A stretch of 64,000 nucleotides of DNA, from contig NZ_JARXWI010000001.1 of NCBI RefSeq assembly GCF_029893085.1, positions 248,001-312,000 of the forward strand, read 5' to 3'. This document shows, in pieces, positions 56,544 to 64,000 of this stretch. Made by a program: the position numbers and the translations under genes. The notes under the pieces are model-generated. The model had not been told where the DNA came from, did no database searches, and saw nothing but the letters and a program-made list of their open reading frames with translations. Positions within the stretch are counted from its first letter, which is position 1, and each line of letters begins with the position of its first letter. Origin of the DNA: Parabacteroides sp. PFB2-10. Its GTDB lineage: Bacteria; Bacteroidota; Bacteroidia; Bacteroidales; Tannerellaceae.

Positions 56544-58517
56544 TTATCGTTTGATCTTATAGATATTGAATGATTGGCTCTGTGCCTTCAACTTCAACAC
56601 ATGGCCTTCTAAAGAAGCGGTGGTTTTTTTAGGAGCAATAAGGGATGGTTCATCCAATGTATTGAATTTCTTCAGGTCATTATCCTGCATCATAATGCAT
56701 TCACCCAAAGACAAAGCGGTATTTTTCTTCAGGCCGGTCAACGTAATCTGTACCTCTTTCGCAGAAGTAGCCGTATTCACCACCTTCACGATATAACAGC
56801 TTTCGTTCTTATCCCATACGGCGGAGGCATACAATCCATCCTGTCCGGTCAACGGGGTCTTGCCCTGCAATAGCTTCAATACGTTTGTTCCCGTATTCTT
56901 CGCATAGATCTGTTGCACATAATAGTTAGGCGTCTTTACCACGCGCAGGTTGTCGAACCAGATCAGGTCGGGATTCCACTGCCAGCCATCGTAATGGGCA
57001 AACAACGGTGCATAAGTACACATATGAACAATGTCAGCGTTTCTTTCCAGACCGGTCATGAAAGCTGCTTCGGCAAGCGCCGAGTTGAAGTTGTTCTGCT
57101 TGCCTGTCGGATGGTCGTGAGCTGCGTATTCTCCGGCAAAGACAGCCGGACCTTTGCGGTCGTATCCGTCATAACGTGCTGCGTTATCTAAGAACCATTT
57201 CGGCTCTTTGTAATAGTGTTCATCCACCAGATCCACTTTCAAGCGTTTCATTTCCGGCCAGAGATAATCGAATTGCTTACCATCAGCCGAAGGGCCTGAG
57301 CTACCGATAATCTTAATTTCCGGATATTTCTCACGGATCGCTTTAATAAACGGCGGCAAACGATCTACATATTCCGATCCCCATTGTTCGTTACCGATTC
57401 CTACATATTTCAGGTTGAACGGCTCCGGATGTCCCATTTCGGCACGCAATTTACCCCAGGTGGAAGTAACCGGACCATTGGCAAACTCGATCAAATCGAG
57501 CGCATCCTGAATATAACATTCCAGACCGTCTACCGGCACATGCGCATGTTCGTCATCATTCTGATACTGACAAGCCAATCCGCAGTTGAGTACCGGCAGC
57601 GGCTCAGCGCCAATATCTTCCGACAACAGGAAAAATTCATAAAACCCTAATCCGTAGCTCTGGAAATAGTCGGGGAAGAAACGGTGGGTAAAGGTATAAT
57701 GCCAACGGTTTTCGTTCAACGGGCGGTTTTCTACCTGTCCGACACTTTTCTTCCAGTCATAACGCGTTTCCAGATCGGTACCCTCTACGATACATCCACC
57801 GGGGAAACGGAATACACCCGGATTCAGATCGGCCAATGCCTGAGCCAGGTCAGCACGAAGTCCGTTCTCACGTCCTTTGTAGGTATCTGTCGGGAAAAGC
57901 GATACATGCTCCAACGCTACCGAACCTTCGGATGCCAGGAAAATGCGCAAACGTCCTTTGTCTACCGTCTTATTCGGAGCAATCTTTATCTCGTACTTTT
58001 TCCAATCATTCGAGGTAATTTCCAAATCCTTATTGGCTATGATATTATTCTTATCGTCCAACAGATTGATGCGTATCTTCTGATTGCCCGCCGCATTCAC
58101 TTTCTTGGCCCATACCGAAAAACGATAGTCGGCATTCGCCTTGAAGCCCATTCCACGGAAACCTTCATTTTCAATTCCGGTATATTTATGCCCGTGTCCC
58201 GAATTGGAAAGGATCACATAGTTCGGGTTGTTCGCAAAAGGAGCATTCTCCTTACTAATTGCCACCTTTCCGAATGTGTACCATCCCATCAGGTTCTGCG
58301 GGAAGTCAAACGAACGGTTCTTCACCATCTCCGCGTACAAACCACCATCAGCCGCAAAGTTGATGTCTTCAAAAAACAGTCCGTACATGGTTGGTTTAAT
58401 CTCTGCGCCTACCTTTTTGGTATCCAGCGTCAATTCATACGCCTGCTGCGCAGACAGACCGGCACTCCCAGCCAATAAGGCACCCAAACACAATGCTTTC
58501 AAATAGTTCTTCTTCAT
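56544..58517 (-). CDS. GH51 alpha-L-arabinofuranosidase
   Basis: 657 aa with signal peptide (AGLSAQ). A carbohydrate-binding-like N-terminal part (about 60-210, with EGFRGMGFKANADYRFSVW) precedes the GH51 barrel: VGIGNEQWG (acid/base Glu, about 375) and VFAGEYAAHDHP (nucleophile Glu, about 470). The C-terminal beta-sandwich closes the protein. It removes alpha-linked arabinose from arabinan or arabinoxylan. It is first in the arabinose unit, and GH127 starts 5 nt after its stop. Confidence 0.93.
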   Translation of the reverse strand: MKKNYLKALCLGALLAGSAGLSAQQAYELTLDTKKVGAEIKPTMYGLFFEDINFAADGGLYAEMVKNRSFDFPQNLMGWYTFGKVAISKENAPFANNPNYVILSNSGHGHKYTGIENEGFRGMGFKANADYRFSVWAKKVNAAGNQKIRINLLDDKNNIIANKDLEITSNDWKKYEIKIAPNKTVDKGRLRIFLASEGSVALEHVSLFPTDTYKGRENGLRADLAQALADLNPGVFRFPGGCIVEGTDLETRYDWKKSVGQVENRPLNENRWHYTFTHRFFPDYFQSYGLGFYEFFLLSEDIGAEPLPVLNCGLACQYQNDDEHAHVPVDGLECYIQDALDLIEFANGPVTSTWGKLRAEMGHPEPFNLKYVGIGNEQWGSEYVDRLPPFIKAIREKYPEIKIIGSSGPSADGKQFDYLWPEMKRLKVDLVDEHYYKEPKWFLDNAARYDGYDRKGPAVFAGEYAAHDHPTGKQNNFNSALAEAAFMTGLERNADIVHMCTYAPLFAHYDGWQWNPDLIWFDNLRVVKTPNYYVQQIYAKNTGTNVLKLLQGKTPLTGQDGLYASAVWDKNESCYIVKVVNTATSAKEVQITLTGLKKNTALSLGECIMMQDNDLKKFNTLDEPSLIAPKKTTASLEGHVLKLKAQSQSFNIYKIKR

Positions 58518-58626
58518 AATGTCAATTTTATTGTATATAATAATTAGGAATAACTGCTATCTTCAGGGACTATTCCAACCGGAACAAAGCGATCCGGCTT
58601 TAGTTTTGCAAGTATATTTATTTTTT

Positions 58627-58643
58627 AGTGTATAATCAACACT
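58627..58643 (-). promoter_or_regulatory. Candidate AraR operator at the GH51 promoter
   Basis: AGTGT, 7 nt, ACACT, a perfect 5-nt inverted repeat. On the minus strand its GTTG lies 20 nt before a near-consensus TATACTTG, so it would overlap the -33 box of GH51. No other palindromic site is visible near the gene. The link to the Nudix regulator is inference. Confidence 0.4.
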
Positions 58644-58710
58644 TTACAAAACAAATCACGCACACCCTGTTTTATAACATATTTCTGTCGCTGTCATTTT
58701 TATCTGGGAG

Positions 58711-58810
58711 AACTTGCTGGCCGAGCATGGTGAACCAACTGGTCGAGCATGGTCGACCAGTTGGCTGAGCATGGTCGACCAAATGGCTGAGCATGGTCGG
58801 CCAACAAATT
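58711..58810. repeat. Four 22-nt tandem repeats inside imperfect inverted arms (element B)
   Basis: Four consecutive 22-nt units (58717-58738, 58739-58760, 58761-58782, 58783-58804) sharing the core GAGCATGGTCGACCA. Outer arms AACTTGCTGGCC (58711-58722) and GGCCAACAAATT (58799-58810) pair with two G-U type changes. The unit length shifts frame, so it is not coding. It lies between the divergent GH51 and P5C dehydrogenase genes. The rest of the 410-nt gap (58518-58927) holds only their promoters. Confidence 0.85.
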
Positions 58811-58927
58811 GCCGGGGCATCCGTACGGTTATTATTTTTAACGCTTCCTAAATCGCTTTCTCAAAAATAATTACTACGTTTACGGGCAAAATTCATAGTA
58901 TAAACGCAGAAATAATTTAAACGTACA

Positions 58928-60559
58928 ATGAACAACGCTATTTACAGATTTGCAAATCCGGGAAATGAACCGGTTAAGGCTTATGCGCCAGGATCAAGTG
59001 AGAAAAAAGAGTTAAAAAAAGCCATTGCGCAAGTTAGTTCCGAAGAGTGGGATATTCCTTTGATTATTGGGGGGAAAGAAGTTCGCACCGGGAATACCGG
59101 TAAGGTGGTGATGCCGCATAACCACAAACATGTGTTGGCCACATACCATAAAGCTGGTGAGAAAGAGGTGCAAATGGCTATCGACGCCGCTATGGCAGCT
59201 CATAAGGAATGGTCTGAATTGCCTTGGTTGGAGCGTGCATCTATTATGATGCGTGTGGCCGAATTGTTTGCCACTAAATACCGCTATCTATTGAACGCCT
59301 CGGTGATGATGGGACAGAGTAAGAGTCCTTTCCAAGCAGAGATCGATGCACCGTGTGAGTTGATCGACTTCCTGCGTTACAGCGCTTACTATGCCGGACA
59401 GATCTATGCCGATCAACCCTATTCTGATAAAGGCATCCTGAACCGTATGGAATACCGCGCACTGGAAGGTTTCGTCTTCTCGCTCAGCCCGTTCAACTTC
59501 ACGTCGATCGCTTCTAACCTGAATATGGGACCGGCGATGATGGGTAATGTGGCGGTTTGGAAACCATCGACTACGGCTATTCACTCCAATTACCTGTTGA
59601 TGAAAGTATTCCAGGAGGCAGGATTGCCCGATGGCGTCATCAACTTCATTCCCGGACAGGGCAGCGTGATCGGCAAAGTGATTACGGCAAGCCCGGATCT
59701 GGCCGGTTTCCACTTCACCGGATCGACCGCTACCTTCAACACCTTGTGGCGCGGGATGGCTAATAATCTGGAAAACTATAAATCCTATCCGAAGATTGTC
59801 GGTGAGACAGGCGGAAAGAACTTTATCTTCGTACATCCTTCTTCTCCGACCTTGGAGGTGGCAACGGCAATTGTGCGTGGTGCTTTTGAATATCAGGGAC
59901 AGAAATGTTCGGCTACTTCCCGCGCTTATATTCCTAAATCACTCTGGGGAGAGATCAAAGAGCAGATCGGCGGCATGCTGAAAGAGATAAAGATGGGTGA
60001 TCCGACCGACTTCACCAACTTCTTCAACGCGGTGATCGACGAAGCTTCGTTTGACAACATCAAGAGTTATATCGACTTTGCGAAAGAGGCATCGGATGCG
60101 AAGATTATCTTTGGTGGCGGATGCGATAAATCGGTAGGTTATTTTGTAGAACCTACGGTGATTGAAACAACCAATCCGCAATTCAAGAGCATGGTAGAAG
60201 AGATCTTCGGCCCGGTTATTACGGTGTATGTTTACGACGATAACAAATACGAAGAGACATTGGATATATGCGATAAGACCTCTCCGTATGCACTGACAGG
60301 TTCTATCTTCGCCCGCGACCGTTACGCATTGCAGACTGCGTTTAATAAACTGCGTTATTCAGCCGGTAACTTCTATATCAACGACAAATCGACCGGCGCG
60401 GTGATTGCTCAGCAACCGTTTGGTGGCTCTCGTGCTTCCGGAACGAACGATAAGGCGGGAGGCCCGTTAAATCTGATTCGCTGGACTAATCCTCGCTGTA
60501 TCAAAGAGGCGTTGGTTCCACCAACCGACTATAAATATCCGTTCTTGGGAGAAGAATAA
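58928..60559 (+). CDS. pruA: 1-pyrroline-5-carboxylate dehydrogenase
   Basis: 543 aa. Oxidises glutamate semialdehyde to glutamate with NAD+, the second step of proline breakdown. Aldehyde dehydrogenase motifs: FNFTSIASNLNMGPAMMGN, GSVIGKVITASPDLAGFHFTGS, VGETGGKNF (Glu) and YQGQKCSATSRAYIP (catalytic Cys, about 321), then FGGSRASGTNDKAGGP near the end. The proline dehydrogenase gene follows, so both steps are together but as separate proteins. A weak TACGTTTA element at 58875-58882 may be its promoter. Confidence 0.95.
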   Translation: MNNAIYRFANPGNEPVKAYAPGSSEKKELKKAIAQVSSEEWDIPLIIGGKEVRTGNTGKVVMPHNHKHVLATYHKAGEKEVQMAIDAAMAAHKEWSELPWLERASIMMRVAELFATKYRYLLNASVMMGQSKSPFQAEIDAPCELIDFLRYSAYYAGQIYADQPYSDKGILNRMEYRALEGFVFSLSPFNFTSIASNLNMGPAMMGNVAVWKPSTTAIHSNYLLMKVFQEAGLPDGVINFIPGQGSVIGKVITASPDLAGFHFTGSTATFNTLWRGMANNLENYKSYPKIVGETGGKNFIFVHPSSPTLEVATAIVRGAFEYQGQKCSATSRAYIPKSLWGEIKEQIGGMLKEIKMGDPTDFTNFFNAVIDEASFDNIKSYIDFAKEASDAKIIFGGGCDKSVGYFVEPTVIETTNPQFKSMVEEIFGPVITVYVYDDNKYEETLDICDKTSPYALTGSIFARDRYALQTAFNKLRYSAGNFYINDKSTGAVIAQQPFGGSRASGTNDKAGGPLNLIRWTNPRCIKEALVPPTDYKYPFLGEE

Positions 60560-60580
60560 CACAATAATGGATAATGGATA

Positions 60581-60625
60581 ATTGATAATTGATAGTAGAA
60601 GAAATTCTTTCTATCAATTATCAAT
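60581..60625. repeat. AT-rich hairpin between pruA and the proline dehydrogenase gene
   Basis: Arms ATTGATAATTGATAG (60581-60595) and CTATCAATTATCAAT (60611-60625) are perfect complements, with an inner AGAA / TTCT stem. It fills most of the 93-nt gap, flanked by further ATAATGGATAATTG repeats. Confidence 0.8.
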
Positions 60626-60652
60626 TGTCAATTATCAATTTGATAAAATACT

Positions 60653-61822
60653 ATGTTAGACTTTAATAATACCGAAATAGCTTTTTCTTCTAAGTCAAAG
60701 AAAGAGTTACAAAACGCCTATATGCTCTATACCGTGATGAAGTATCCCTGGATAGTGAAAGCGGGTAAATGGGCATCCAATATCGCTATAAAGATTCATT
60801 TCCCACTGGCATGGATCGTGAAACCGACACTTTACAAACAGTTTGTCGGCGGGGAAACGCTGGAAGAGTGTCGCAAAATTGTCTCTTACTTAGAGAAATT
60901 CAATGTAAAATCGACCATGGACTTCTCGGCCGAAGGAGAACAAACACCCAAAGGCATAGAAGCCACCTTCCACGAAACATTGCGCTCTGTCGACAATGCC
61001 AAAGCAAATCCGAACATTGCCTACGCCGTGTTTAAGCCATCCACCATCACCCGTGATGAGATACTCTGCAAAGCTTCTGAGAAACGCAAAGAGCTTACCA
61101 TTGATGAGATCAAAGAGTTCCGGGAGTTTAAAGAGCGCTTTATGGCTCTCTGCCGCCGCGCCTACGATAACGATGTGCGCATTTTGGTCGATGCCGAAGA
61201 TTATTGTTTTCAGGATGCGATCGATGAATTGACGGATGAGGCCATGCGTGAGTTCAACAAAGAGCGGCCGATTGTGTTTGCTACCCTGCAGATGTATCGC
61301 CACGACCGTATGCCTTACCTGCAACGCATTCTGGATGATTCCATCGAAAAGGGTTATTATCCGGGCATTAAGTTCGTGCGCGGCGCCTATATGGAGGAGG
61401 AGAGAAAACGCGCGGCTGAAATGGGTTATCCTGATCCGATCTGCAAAGACAAACAGGCGACCGACGATAATTTTGATGCCGGCGTGGCGTTTGTCGTGGA
61501 GCATATCGACCGGATGGAGCTTTTTATGGGTACCCATAATGAGGAGAGCAACTACAAACTGGCGAAACTGATCGACGAAAAAGGGCTGAAACGCGATAAT
61601 CCCCGCATCTTCTTCTCGCAACTGATGGGCATGAGTGATAATATATCTTTCAACCTCTCGCATGCAGGTTATAATGTAACCAAGTATGTGCCTTACGCAC
61701 CGGTACGCGATGTACTGCCTTACCTGTTGCGGCGTGCCGAAGAAAATACCTCGGTAAAAGGACAAACCGGACGCGAATTGCGTATGTTGCAGATTGAAAT
61801 GAATCGCAGGAAGAAAGAGTAG
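60653..61822 (+). CDS. Proline dehydrogenase (monofunctional)
   Basis: 389 aa. FAD enzyme that oxidises proline to pyrroline-5-carboxylate. Conserved segments: VRILVDAEDYCFQDAID, QMYRHDRMPYLQRILDD, GIKFVRGAYMEEERKRA, and the C-terminal YVPYAPVRDVLPYLLRRAEENTSV, which holds the substrate-binding Arg pair. The DNA-binding and dehydrogenase parts of the large PutA proteins are absent; the second activity is the separate upstream gene. Confidence 0.94.
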   Translation: MLDFNNTEIAFSSKSKKELQNAYMLYTVMKYPWIVKAGKWASNIAIKIHFPLAWIVKPTLYKQFVGGETLEECRKIVSYLEKFNVKSTMDFSAEGEQTPKGIEATFHETLRSVDNAKANPNIAYAVFKPSTITRDEILCKASEKRKELTIDEIKEFREFKERFMALCRRAYDNDVRILVDAEDYCFQDAIDELTDEAMREFNKERPIVFATLQMYRHDRMPYLQRILDDSIEKGYYPGIKFVRGAYMEEERKRAAEMGYPDPICKDKQATDDNFDAGVAFVVEHIDRMELFMGTHNEESNYKLAKLIDEKGLKRDNPRIFFSQLMGMSDNISFNLSHAGYNVTKYVPYAPVRDVLPYLLRRAEENTSVKGQTGRELRMLQIEMNRRKKE

Positions 61823-61928
61823 TCAGGAGTTAGAGTAGTCAAAGTAGTCAGAGTAGTTAAGTAGCAAAATATAATATTGCAACTTAACTACTCTGACTTC
61901 TAAGGAGCACAGCGACTGCTGACTACTC
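61817..61928. terminator. Large convergent-gene hairpin
   Basis: Inner arms GTCAGAGTAGTTAAGT (61847-61862) and ACTTAACTACTCTGAC (61882-61897) are perfect complements; outer GAGTAGTCAG (61817-61826) pairs with CTGACTACTC (61919-61928). It fills the gap between the convergent proline dehydrogenase and iorB genes, and starts inside the last codons of the former, so it should act in both directions. Confidence 0.7.
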
Positions 61929-61933
61929 TAAAA

Positions 61934-62515
61934 CTATTGCATGCTTTGGGCTACATCATAGCCGGCTTTCAAGGCTTTGAGGTTCATTTCGACCACCTCT
62001 TCACCCTTACGTCCGAAGATACTGCGTATGCCCTCTTCGATCTTTTCGAAATCGATTTTCAGGAAAGGAGCGGCAGCGCCCAGCATCACGATATTGGCGG
62101 CGCGACTGGTGGCTACCTCTTTCGCGATGGCCTCCACATCTAATACCACTTTGTGCGGCAGTTTATTCAGTTCTGCCTCTACCTTTTCCATCTCCGGATA
62201 ATTCGGGATGTTGATGAAAGGCTGTGAATTGGTCACCAACCAACCATCTTTCTTCAGGAAAGGCAGGTAGCGCAGGCTTTCCATCGGCTCCAAGGAGATG
62301 ATCAGATCGGCCTGTCCCAAGGCAATCAGGTCGGAAGCGATCGGCTTATCAGACAAACGCAGGTTGGATTGCACATCGCCTCCACGCTGGCTCATGCCAT
62401 GTACTTCAGCTTGTTTCATATACAACCCCTCTTTCAGGGCTGCTTCGCCAATGACGGCGGCGATGGAGAGGATGCCCTGGCCTCCTACTCCGGATAGGAT
62501 AATATCTATTTTCAT
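61934..62515 (-). CDS. iorB: Indolepyruvate oxidoreductase subunit beta
   Basis: 193 aa. Gamma-type domain of 2-oxoacid:acceptor oxidoreductases: ILSGVGGQGILSIAAVIGEAAL (about 6-28), VHGMSQRGGDVQSNLRL, then MLGAAAPFLKID. With IorA it converts aryl pyruvates to aryl-acetyl-CoA with reduction of ferredoxin. Its ATG overlaps the iorA stop by 4 nt (ATGA), so translation is coupled. Confidence 0.94.
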   Translation of the reverse strand: MKIDIILSGVGGQGILSIAAVIGEAALKEGLYMKQAEVHGMSQRGGDVQSNLRLSDKPIASDLIALGQADLIISLEPMESLRYLPFLKKDGWLVTNSQPFINIPNYPEMEKVEAELNKLPHKVVLDVEAIAKEVATSRAANIVMLGAAAPFLKIDFEKIEEGIRSIFGRKGEEVVEMNLKALKAGYDVAQSMQ

Positions 62516-64000
62516 TTCTTTGCGGCTTTACGTTTTCTGGCATAGGTTTGGATACACTCGCGGCGTGGGATAATCACCGACACGCCTTTGTATTCGATCT
62601 CTTCGCGGATGATGGTTTTCATCTCTTCGAAATTCTTCTTCAAAGGCACCATCACGCGGATATGAGTCGGATCCACCCCGATCCCGGCGCAGATAGATTC
62701 GATTCGGCCTGTGCCGGCAGAGTCTTGTCCTCCCGTCATAGCGGTGGTCTCATTGTCGGAGATAATGATGGTGATCGGTGTATTCTCGTTCACACAGTCC
62801 AACAGACCGGTCATGCCGGAATGGGTAAAGGTGGAGTCGCCAATCACCGATACAGCCGGGAATAGGCCGGCATCGGAAGCCCCTTTCGCCATGGTGATAG
62901 AGGCACCCATATCGATACAGGTATCGATCGCGCGGAAAGGAGGCAAGGCACCCAGTGTGTAACAGCCAATATCGCTGAACACTTTGGCCGCTCCATTATA
63001 TTCTAACAACACTTCATTCAATGCTTCATACACATCGCGGTGGCCACATCCCTGACACAAGGCAGGCGGGCGTTGCTCTACGACTTCCGGTATCGCATAG
63101 AAACTCTCGATCTTTTTGCCCAGTGCGCGGCCTACCGCGTCGGGATTCAGTTCGCCTTCGCGTTGCAGCGTTCCGTCCAATCGTCCGTGAACGATAACTC
63201 CTTTATTCAGGTATCCTTTCAGTTGTTCTTCCACCATAGGGAAACCCTCTTCCAGTACCAGGATCTCTTTACACTCAGCGGCCAGTTTCTCTACCATTTT
63301 GCGTGGAAGAGGATACTGGGTAATCTTCAATACCGGGTGTTCGAAGCCTTCGGGATAATTCTCCGACAGGTAGTTGAACGCGATACCGGTGGTAATGATT
63401 CCCAGTTCTTTATTGGGTGCATCGAAATATTGGTTGTAGGTTGACTCTTCCGATTCTTTGGTAAAAACATCCTGCGCCTCTAATAATACTTTATAGCGTT
63501 TGCGAGCCAGAGCAGGAAGAAGCACAAAACGCTGACGGCCATCCGCCGGTGTACTCATTGGATTCTCTTCCTTTTGCGGACGGGTAACCACACCGGCACG
63601 GGAATGCGCCATACGAGTGGTGATACGCAACAGGATAGGATAACCCAATTTTTCAGAAAGAGCAAAGCCATCATATACCATGTCATATGCCTCCTGTTGA
63701 TTGGAAGGTTCCAATATAGGAATCATAGCAAAGTTGCCATAGAAGCGGTTGTCTTGCTCGTTCTGGGAGGAGTGCATCGAAGGGTCGTCGGCCGTAACAA
63801 TAATCATCCCGCCATGAATCCCGCTCATCGCAGCATTCATAAAGCAGTCGGCAGCCACATTCAGCCCCACATGTTTCATACAGCAAAGGGTTCGCTTCCC
63901 TGCATAACTCATTCCCAGGGCTGTTTCCATCGCCGTTTTCTCGTTTGTGCTCCATCGGCTGTGAATGCCACGTTCCTTCGCGATCGGGGAAGCCTGGATA
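62512..64000 (-). CDS. iorA: Indolepyruvate oxidoreductase subunit alpha (N-terminus off window)
   Basis: Open to the right edge; 495 codons are visible. N-terminal pyrimidine-binding and domain-II parts: HSRWSTNEKTAMETALGMSY, HVGLNVAADCFMNAAMSG, VTADDPSMHSSQNEQDNR. The C-terminal TPP-binding part has PALCQGCGHRDVYEAL and GDSTFTHSGMTGLLDCVNE, then ISDNETTAMTGGQDSAG. It ends in IIPRRECIQTYARKRKAAKK with no CxxCxxC ferredoxin domain, unlike the longer archaeal IorA. The ATG at 63930 is internal, since the frame continues upstream with SPIAKERGIHSRWS. Confidence 0.95.
   Translation of the reverse strand, partial: IQASPIAKERGIHSRWSTNEKTAMETALGMSYAGKRTLCCMKHVGLNVAADCFMNAAMSGIHGGMIIVTADDPSMHSSQNEQDNRFYGNFAMIPILEPSNQQEAYDMVYDGFALSEKLGYPILLRITTRMAHSRAGVVTRPQKEENPMSTPADGRQRFVLLPALARKRYKVLLEAQDVFTKESEESTYNQYFDAPNKELGIITTGIAFNYLSENYPEGFEHPVLKITQYPLPRKMVEKLAAECKEILVLEEGFPMVEEQLKGYLNKGVIVHGRLDGTLQREGELNPDAVGRALGKKIESFYAIPEVVEQRPPALCQGCGHRDVYEALNEVLLEYNGAAKVFSDIGCYTLGALPPFRAIDTCIDMGASITMAKGASDAGLFPAVSVIGDSTFTHSGMTGLLDCVNENTPITIIISDNETTAMTGGQDSAGTGRIESICAGIGVDPTHIRVMVPLKKNFEEMKTIIREEIEYKGVSVIIPRRECIQTYARKRKAAKK

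Noticed and set aside
44752-58810. The 22-nt tandem repeats as CRISPR arrays
   Set aside because: Units follow each other directly with no unique spacers, and no cas genes are present.
60890-61765. 291-codon frame antisense to the proline dehydrogenase gene
   Set aside because: Shadow frame; no promoter and no recognisable domain.

Overview
The window is chromosomal DNA of a gut-type Bacteroidales bacterium, most likely Parabacteroides or a close relative. The evidence is the many promoters of the Bacteroidota type (TTTG, about 19-20 nt, TAnnTTTG), an ECF sigma/FecR/SusC/SusD locus, many short lipoprotein signals, an AraR-type Nudix regulator beside arabinofuranosidases, and a DUF6089 - uppS - bamA - ompH - ompH - murI run. 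The genus is inferred from general resemblance, not from a search.

Layout. 1-6400: tail of a phosphofructokinase gene, an outer-membrane protein, then pnp, a DEAD-box RNA helicase and an atypical phosphatase-like lipoprotein on the minus strand. 6400-9000: an AT-rich accessory patch with small secreted proteins, a gene split at an A7 tract, gene fragments and a structured inverted-repeat element. 9030-17600: a complete ECF sigma / FecR / SusC / SusD / metallophosphatase uptake locus, bracketed by two inverted copies of a dispersed repeat of about 186 bp. 17680-20330: an AT-rich pair, a beta-propeller lipoprotein and a TlpA-like thioredoxin lipoprotein. 20430-25440: a housekeeping run, prmC-recX-comF and pyrE-SRPBCC-argH-Rieske-like lipoprotein. 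25540-25860: tRNA-Gly and tRNA-Leu with a clear promoter and terminator. 26020-33720: a secreted Gfo/Idh/MocA oxidoreductase, the third repeat copy and two giant GLUG-repeat lipoproteins. 33780-42780: rimP-nusA-infB-cvpA-sufB-sufC-sufD. 42780-51730 (minus): a SusA-like amylase, a VanX-like dipeptidase, murI, two OmpH/Skp chaperones, bamA, uppS and a DUF6089 protein. 51830-58520 (minus): a DUF6242 lipoprotein and an arabinose unit (GH51, GH127, AraR-like regulator). 58930-61820: two-step proline oxidation (P5C dehydrogenase, proline dehydrogenase). 61930-64000 (minus): iorB and iorA, the latter cut by the window edge.

The genes form recognisable modules. The FecR/ECF pair should sense occupancy of the STN-containing SusC and switch on its own uptake locus, whose only enzyme is a phosphatase rather than a glycosidase. 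GH51 and GH127 should release L-arabinose from arabinans and extensin-like glycans under control of the co-transcribed Nudix regulator. BamA, its periplasmic chaperones, UppS and MurI make an envelope-biogenesis unit.

The least explained features are non-coding or architectural. They are three copies of the dispersed repeat, two intergenic elements made of 22-nt tandem repeats nested inside inverted arms, an inverted pair with compensatory changes at 8749-8943, and a GLUG lipoprotein with a large helical, hydrophobic insert.
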